The notes under the pieces: model-generated
Database searches by the model: none
What the model saw: the letters and a program-made list of their open reading frames with translations, nothing else
What the model was told of the DNA's origin: nothing
In this document: positions 12,593-14,977 of the stretch, piece by piece
Layout of the letters: every line of letters begins with the position of its first letter
Numbering within the stretch: position 1 is the first letter of the stretch
Made by a program: the position numbers and the translations under genes
NCBI GenBank assembly: GCA_934373295.1
Contig: CAKROK010000053.1
Location: forward strand, 1-14,977
Length of the DNA stretch: 14,977 bases
Source: an uncultured Christensenellaceae bacterium
GTDB taxonomy: Bacteria > Bacillota > Clostridia > Christensenellales > Christensenellaceae
Direction: 5' to 3'

Positions 12593-12617
12593 ATATCCGA
12601 CAAGAATAATCGGGATT
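12593..12617 (+). promoter_or_regulatory. IscR-type operator overlapping the iscR start site
   Basis: Imperfect inverted repeat: ATATCCGAC at 12593-12601, a seven-base centre, then ATCGGGATT at 12609-12617. Aligned by hand with the E. coli type 1 IscR site (ATASYYGAC-TRWWWYA-GTCRRSTAT) it agrees at 18 of 25 positions. Its place directly after the -10 is ideal for repression of iscR by its own product. Confidence 0.6.
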
Positions 12618-12632
12618 AAGGAGGCGTCAAAA

Positions 12633-13085
12633 TTGAAGATATCTACCAAAGGAAGATACGGGCTGCGCGCGGCGATAGACGTCGCCATATTCAGCGGGCA
12701 GCAGGCCGTCCCGATAAGCGAGATAGCGGAGCGGCAGCAGCTTTCGGAGAGTTACCTTGAGCAGCTCATGGCAAAGCTGAGAAAGGCCGATATCGTAAAA
12801 AGCGTGAGGGGGGCGCAGGGCGGATATGTCCTCGCGAAAAGCCCGAGCGAGATATCCGTAGGCGATATTCTAAGGTCGCTGGAGGGCGACCTAAGGCCGG
12901 TCGACTGCCTTGCTATTAAGGAAGATAATAAATGCCATAATGGTGAAATGTGCGTGACGAAGTTTGTCTGGGAGAAGATAAACGAGAGCATAAACGACAC
13001 CGTGGACGGCATCACTTTACAAGACATTTTGGATCAAAATTTAAAGAAAAATGCAGACGAGCCAATATGTGACTGCGGTCTGTAA
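12633..13085 (+). CDS. iscR: Rrf2 family iron-sulfur cluster regulator IscR
   Basis: The protein has 150 residues, starting at TTG 12633; AAGGAGG (12618-12624) stands eight bases before it, and MKISTKGRYGLRAAIDVA is the standard Rrf2 start. Residues 26-66 form the winged helix (ISEIAERQQLSESYLEQLMA, then VRGAQGGY). The cluster ligands are C92, C101 and C107, spaced X8 and X5 rather than the X5 and X5 of E. coli IscR. Two more Cys lie in the tail (PICDCGL). It most likely holds a [2Fe-2S] cluster and represses this operon when clusters are sufficient. iscS follows after 15 bases. CymR-type cysteine regulation is the alternative, but the three-Cys motif favours IscR. Confidence 0.9.
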   Translation: MKISTKGRYGLRAAIDVAIFSGQQAVPISEIAERQQLSESYLEQLMAKLRKADIVKSVRGAQGGYVLAKSPSEISVGDILRSLEGDLRPVDCLAIKEDNKCHNGEMCVTKFVWEKINESINDTVDGITLQDILDQNLKKNADEPICDCGL

Positions 13086-13100
13086 AACGGAGGTATCATC

Positions 13101-14273
13101 ATGATCTATCTTGACAATGCGGCGACAACACCGACAAAACCCGAAGTTGTGGAGGCTATGCTTCCGTATTTTACCGAGAATTTCGGCAACCCCTCTACAG
13201 TTTACGCGCTCGGTCAATCGAACAAAGAGGCGGTCACACACGCGAGGGAAATCATAGCGAATGCGATAGGCGCAAAGACCAATGAGATATACTTCACCGC
13301 GGGCGGCAGTGAGTCGGATAACTGGGCGCTCAAGGCGACCGCGGATGCATATAAATCAAAGGGTAAGCACATCATCACCACGAAGATAGAGCACCACGCG
13401 ATACTGCACACATGTCAGTGGCTGGAGGAGCACGGCTTTGAGGTGACGTATCTCGATGTGGATGAGGACGGCATGATAAGCCTTGAACAGCTTGAAAGCA
13501 GCATTCGTCCGGATACCATTCTAATTTCAGTAATGTTCGCGAATAACGAGATAGGCACCATCGAGCCCATTAAGCAGATCGGTGAAATAGCCAAGAAGCA
13601 CGGTGTACTCTTCCATACTGATGCAGTACAGGCGTTCACACAGGTGGAGATTAACGTCGACGACATGCACATCGACATGCTCTCCGCTTCCGGTCATAAG
13701 TTTAACGGCCCTAAGGGCATCGGCTTCTTATACATCAGAAAGGGTGTAAAAATCAAGAACCTTATCCACGGCGGCGCTCAGGAGAGAAACCGCAGGGGCG
13801 GCACGGAGAATGTTCCCGGCATCGTGGGCATAGGCAAGGCTTGTGAGATAGCAATGGCCAATATGAAGGAGAGAACGGCTAAGGAGATAAAGCTGCGCGA
13901 CCACCTCATCGAGAGGCTGACGACGGAGATACCCTACAGCAGACTCAATGGCTCGAGGACGAACAGACTGCCCAACAACGTGAACTGCTGCTTCCGCTTT
14001 ATAGAGGGCGAATCCCTGCTGCTATGGCTGGATCAGGCGGGAATATGCGCGTCCTCCGGTTCGGCATGTACGAGCGGCTCGCTCGACCCGTCGCACGTCC
14101 TGCTGGCGATAGGTCTGCCTCATGAAATAGCTCACGGCTCGCTGAGACTCACGTTAAACGAGGATATAACGATGGAGCAGATAGATTACACAGCCGATAA
14201 GGTAAAGGAGATCGTCGAGAATTTGAGACAGATGTCCCCCCTCTATGAGGATTTTGTAAAGAAAAACAAGTGA
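13101..14273 (+). CDS. iscS: Cysteine desulfurase IscS/NifS of the isc operon
   Basis: Produces persulfide sulfur from cysteine for cluster assembly on the neighbouring scaffold. The protein has 390 residues. ATG 13101 follows GGAGGT. Motifs: YLDNAATTPT at the start, GGSESDNWALK (68-78), EHHAILHT (97-104), HTDAVQAFTQ (172-181), SGHKFNGPKG (197-206) with PLP lysine K200, and SSGSACTSG (318-326) with catalytic C323. It resembles the copy at 5677-6816 closely in motif order but differs throughout, so the pair is an old divergence rather than a recent duplication. The last ~20 residues are a charged tail. It lies between iscR and iscU, which fixes its role better than sequence alone. Confidence 0.95.
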   Translation: MIYLDNAATTPTKPEVVEAMLPYFTENFGNPSTVYALGQSNKEAVTHAREIIANAIGAKTNEIYFTAGGSESDNWALKATADAYKSKGKHIITTKIEHHAILHTCQWLEEHGFEVTYLDVDEDGMISLEQLESSIRPDTILISVMFANNEIGTIEPIKQIGEIAKKHGVLFHTDAVQAFTQVEINVDDMHIDMLSASGHKFNGPKGIGFLYIRKGVKIKNLIHGGAQERNRRGGTENVPGIVGIGKACEIAMANMKERTAKEIKLRDHLIERLTTEIPYSRLNGSRTNRLPNNVNCCFRFIEGESLLLWLDQAGICASSGSACTSGSLDPSHVLLAIGLPHEIAHGSLRLTLNEDITMEQIDYTADKVKEIVENLRQMSPLYEDFVKKNK

Positions 14274-14291
14274 GAAAGGACGGTAAACACA

Positions 14292-14729
14292 ATGTATAGC
14301 GAAAAGGTAATGGATCATTTTCAGCATCCGAGGAATGTAGGCGAGATCGAGAACGCGTCCGGCGTGGGTACTGTAGGAAACGCAAAATGCGGCGATATAA
14401 TGCGCATATTTTTAGATATAGACGATAACGGAATCATCCGCGACGTCAAGTTTAAGACATTTGGCTGCGGCGCGGCCGTCGCGACCAGCTCCATGGCGAC
14501 CGAGCTTGTAAAGGGCAAATCCATAAACGAGGCGCTCAAGATAACCAACAAGGCGGTCATGGAGGCGCTTGACGGACTTCCGCCGGTAAAGGTACACTGT
14601 TCACTGCTCGCCGAGGAGGCCATTCACGCGGCGCTTTGGGATTATGCCCAGAAAAACGGCATAACCATCGAGGGACTGCAAAAGCCCAAGACGGACATCT
14701 CCGAGGGTGAAGAGGACGAGGATTATTAA
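14292..14729 (+). CDS. iscU: Iron-sulfur cluster scaffold IscU/NifU N-terminal family
   Basis: The protein has 145 residues, a single scaffold domain without the NifU C-terminal parts. MYSEKVMDHFQHPRNVGEIE is the family start. The three cluster ligands are C33 (in NAKCGD), C59 (in FGCG) and C103 (in VKVHCSLLAEEA), with D35 next to the first, which helps cluster release. LPPVKVHCS is typical for IscU, as opposed to the SufU type, which carries a zinc-site insert. The end is an acidic tail (SEGEEDEDY). It begins 18 bases after iscS with AAAGGA upstream. No hscA, hscB or fdx gene follows, so the operon is the short Clostridia form. Confidence 0.94.
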   Translation: MYSEKVMDHFQHPRNVGEIENASGVGTVGNAKCGDIMRIFLDIDDNGIIRDVKFKTFGCGAAVATSSMATELVKGKSINEALKITNKAVMEALDGLPPVKVHCSLLAEEAIHAALWDYAQKNGITIEGLQKPKTDISEGEEDEDY

Positions 14730-14747
14730 TATTTGACGAATAGGGCG

Positions 14748-14781
14748 GGGGAGATGCAAATAATACTTGCATTTTTTCCCC
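14748..14781 (+). terminator. Weak hairpin after iscU
   Basis: GGGGA (14748-14752) pairs with TCCCC (14777-14781) and TGCAA (14755-14759) with TTGCA (14767-14771), with an internal loop. A T run lies inside the 3' side rather than after it. It overlaps the -35 of the tRNA-Ser promoter. Confidence 0.35.
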
Positions 14782-14795
14782 GTTTCTGTTATCAT
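14767..14795 (+). promoter_or_regulatory. Promoter of tRNA-Ser
   Basis: TTGCAT (14767-14772), 17-base spacer, TATCAT (14790-14795), 19 bases before the tRNA 5' end. Confidence 0.6.
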
Positions 14796-14814
14796 ATCAA
14801 TGTTGCATATTTAT

Positions 14815-14903
14815 GGAGAAGTATCGAAGTGGTCATAACGGGGCGCACTCGAAATGCGTTTGCCTTAACGGGCACGTGGGTTCGAATCCCACCTTCTCCG
14901 CCA
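14815..14903 (+). tRNA. tRNA-Ser (anticodon CGA)
   Basis: Acceptor stem GGAGAAG (14815-14821) pairs with CTTCTCC (14893-14899), followed by G and an encoded CCA (14901-14903). The anticodon loop CTCGAAA gives CGA, reading TCG serine codons. A long variable arm and the T-arm GGGTTCGAATCCC confirm a class II tRNA-Ser. Confidence 0.96.
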
Positions 14904-14908
14904 TAAAA

Positions 14909-14962
14909 GGGCTACAAAATAGATGTAGCCCGTGAAAACCCCGATTTTATCGGGGTTTTCAC
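14909..14962 (+). terminator. Double hairpin terminator after tRNA-Ser
   Basis: A first stem GGGCTACA (14909-14916) with TGTAGCCC (14924-14931) is followed by a perfect 14-bp stem (14932-14945 with 14949-14962) closing on three T. The second stem contains AAAACCCC and GGGGTTTT, so it can end transcripts from either side. Confidence 0.75.
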
Positions 14963-14977
14963 CGTTTATACGGCAAA

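Noticed and set aside
12318..12632. Longer iscR reading frame beginning at 12318
   Set aside because: It would run through the divergent LysM gene, the promoter and the operator; the TTG at 12633 with AAGGAGG gives the standard Rrf2 N-terminus.
1..14977. CRISPR array or anti-phage defence system
   Set aside because: I saw no regularly spaced direct repeats and no cas, restriction or toxin-antitoxin genes; the repeats present are inverted and unevenly spaced.

Overview
The window reads as chromosome from a spore-forming member of the Bacillota, class Clostridia, probably an uncultured gut lineage. The support is a spoIIGA-sigE sporulation pair, the IreB-RuvX-DUF1292 set, an IscR-IscS-IscU operon led by an Rrf2 regulator, strong AGGAGG-type ribosome binding sites, several TTG starts and roughly balanced base composition. 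I cannot name a genus from sequence alone.

Layout. Bases 1-1240 look like the worn end of an integrated mobile element: a truncated C-terminus, a strong promoter with a long leader, a 64-residue orphan protein, a DUF6061-like protein and a severed gene end. This piece stops close to the 3' end of a tRNA-Leu(TAG) gene (1290-1373, minus strand), a classic integration site. From 1441 an ECF-type nickel/cobalt importer operon (M-N fusion, Q, O) runs rightward behind its own promoter and a compact structured leader that ends in a terminator-like hairpin. It meets a leftward operon, ireB-ruvX-DUF1292 (5136 to 4087), at a bidirectional terminator.

A 50-residue membrane-anchored protein follows at 5257-5409. 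Next comes a long leftward block: spoIIGA, sigE, ylmC, nrdR, pgeF and a stand-alone cysteine desulfurase (10031 to 5677). The order resembles the Bacillus spoIIGA-sigE-sigG-ylmC-ylmD neighbourhood, but sigG is absent and nrdR is present with its own promoter. Leftward ktrB (potassium uptake) and a triple-LysM protein come next. An AT-rich divergent region then leads to the rightward iscR-iscS-iscU operon, whose promoter overlaps an IscR-type operator. The window closes with tRNA-Ser(CGA) and a strong terminator.

How the genes connect. The isc operon builds iron-sulfur clusters: IscS supplies sulfur, IscU is the scaffold, and IscR probably senses cluster status at the operator in front of its own gene. 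The second desulfurase near pgeF has no scaffold beside it and may feed another sulfur pathway. SpoIIGA is the protease that activates pro-SigE in the mother cell. CbiM/N, Q and O form one importer.

The points most worth a second look are the importer leader (1476-1540), which I could not match to a riboswitch class I know; two related MITE-like repeats (5555-5661 and 10229-10352); and the shared AGACTGTC terminator stem found next to both repeats. I did not find an obviously new multi-gene system.
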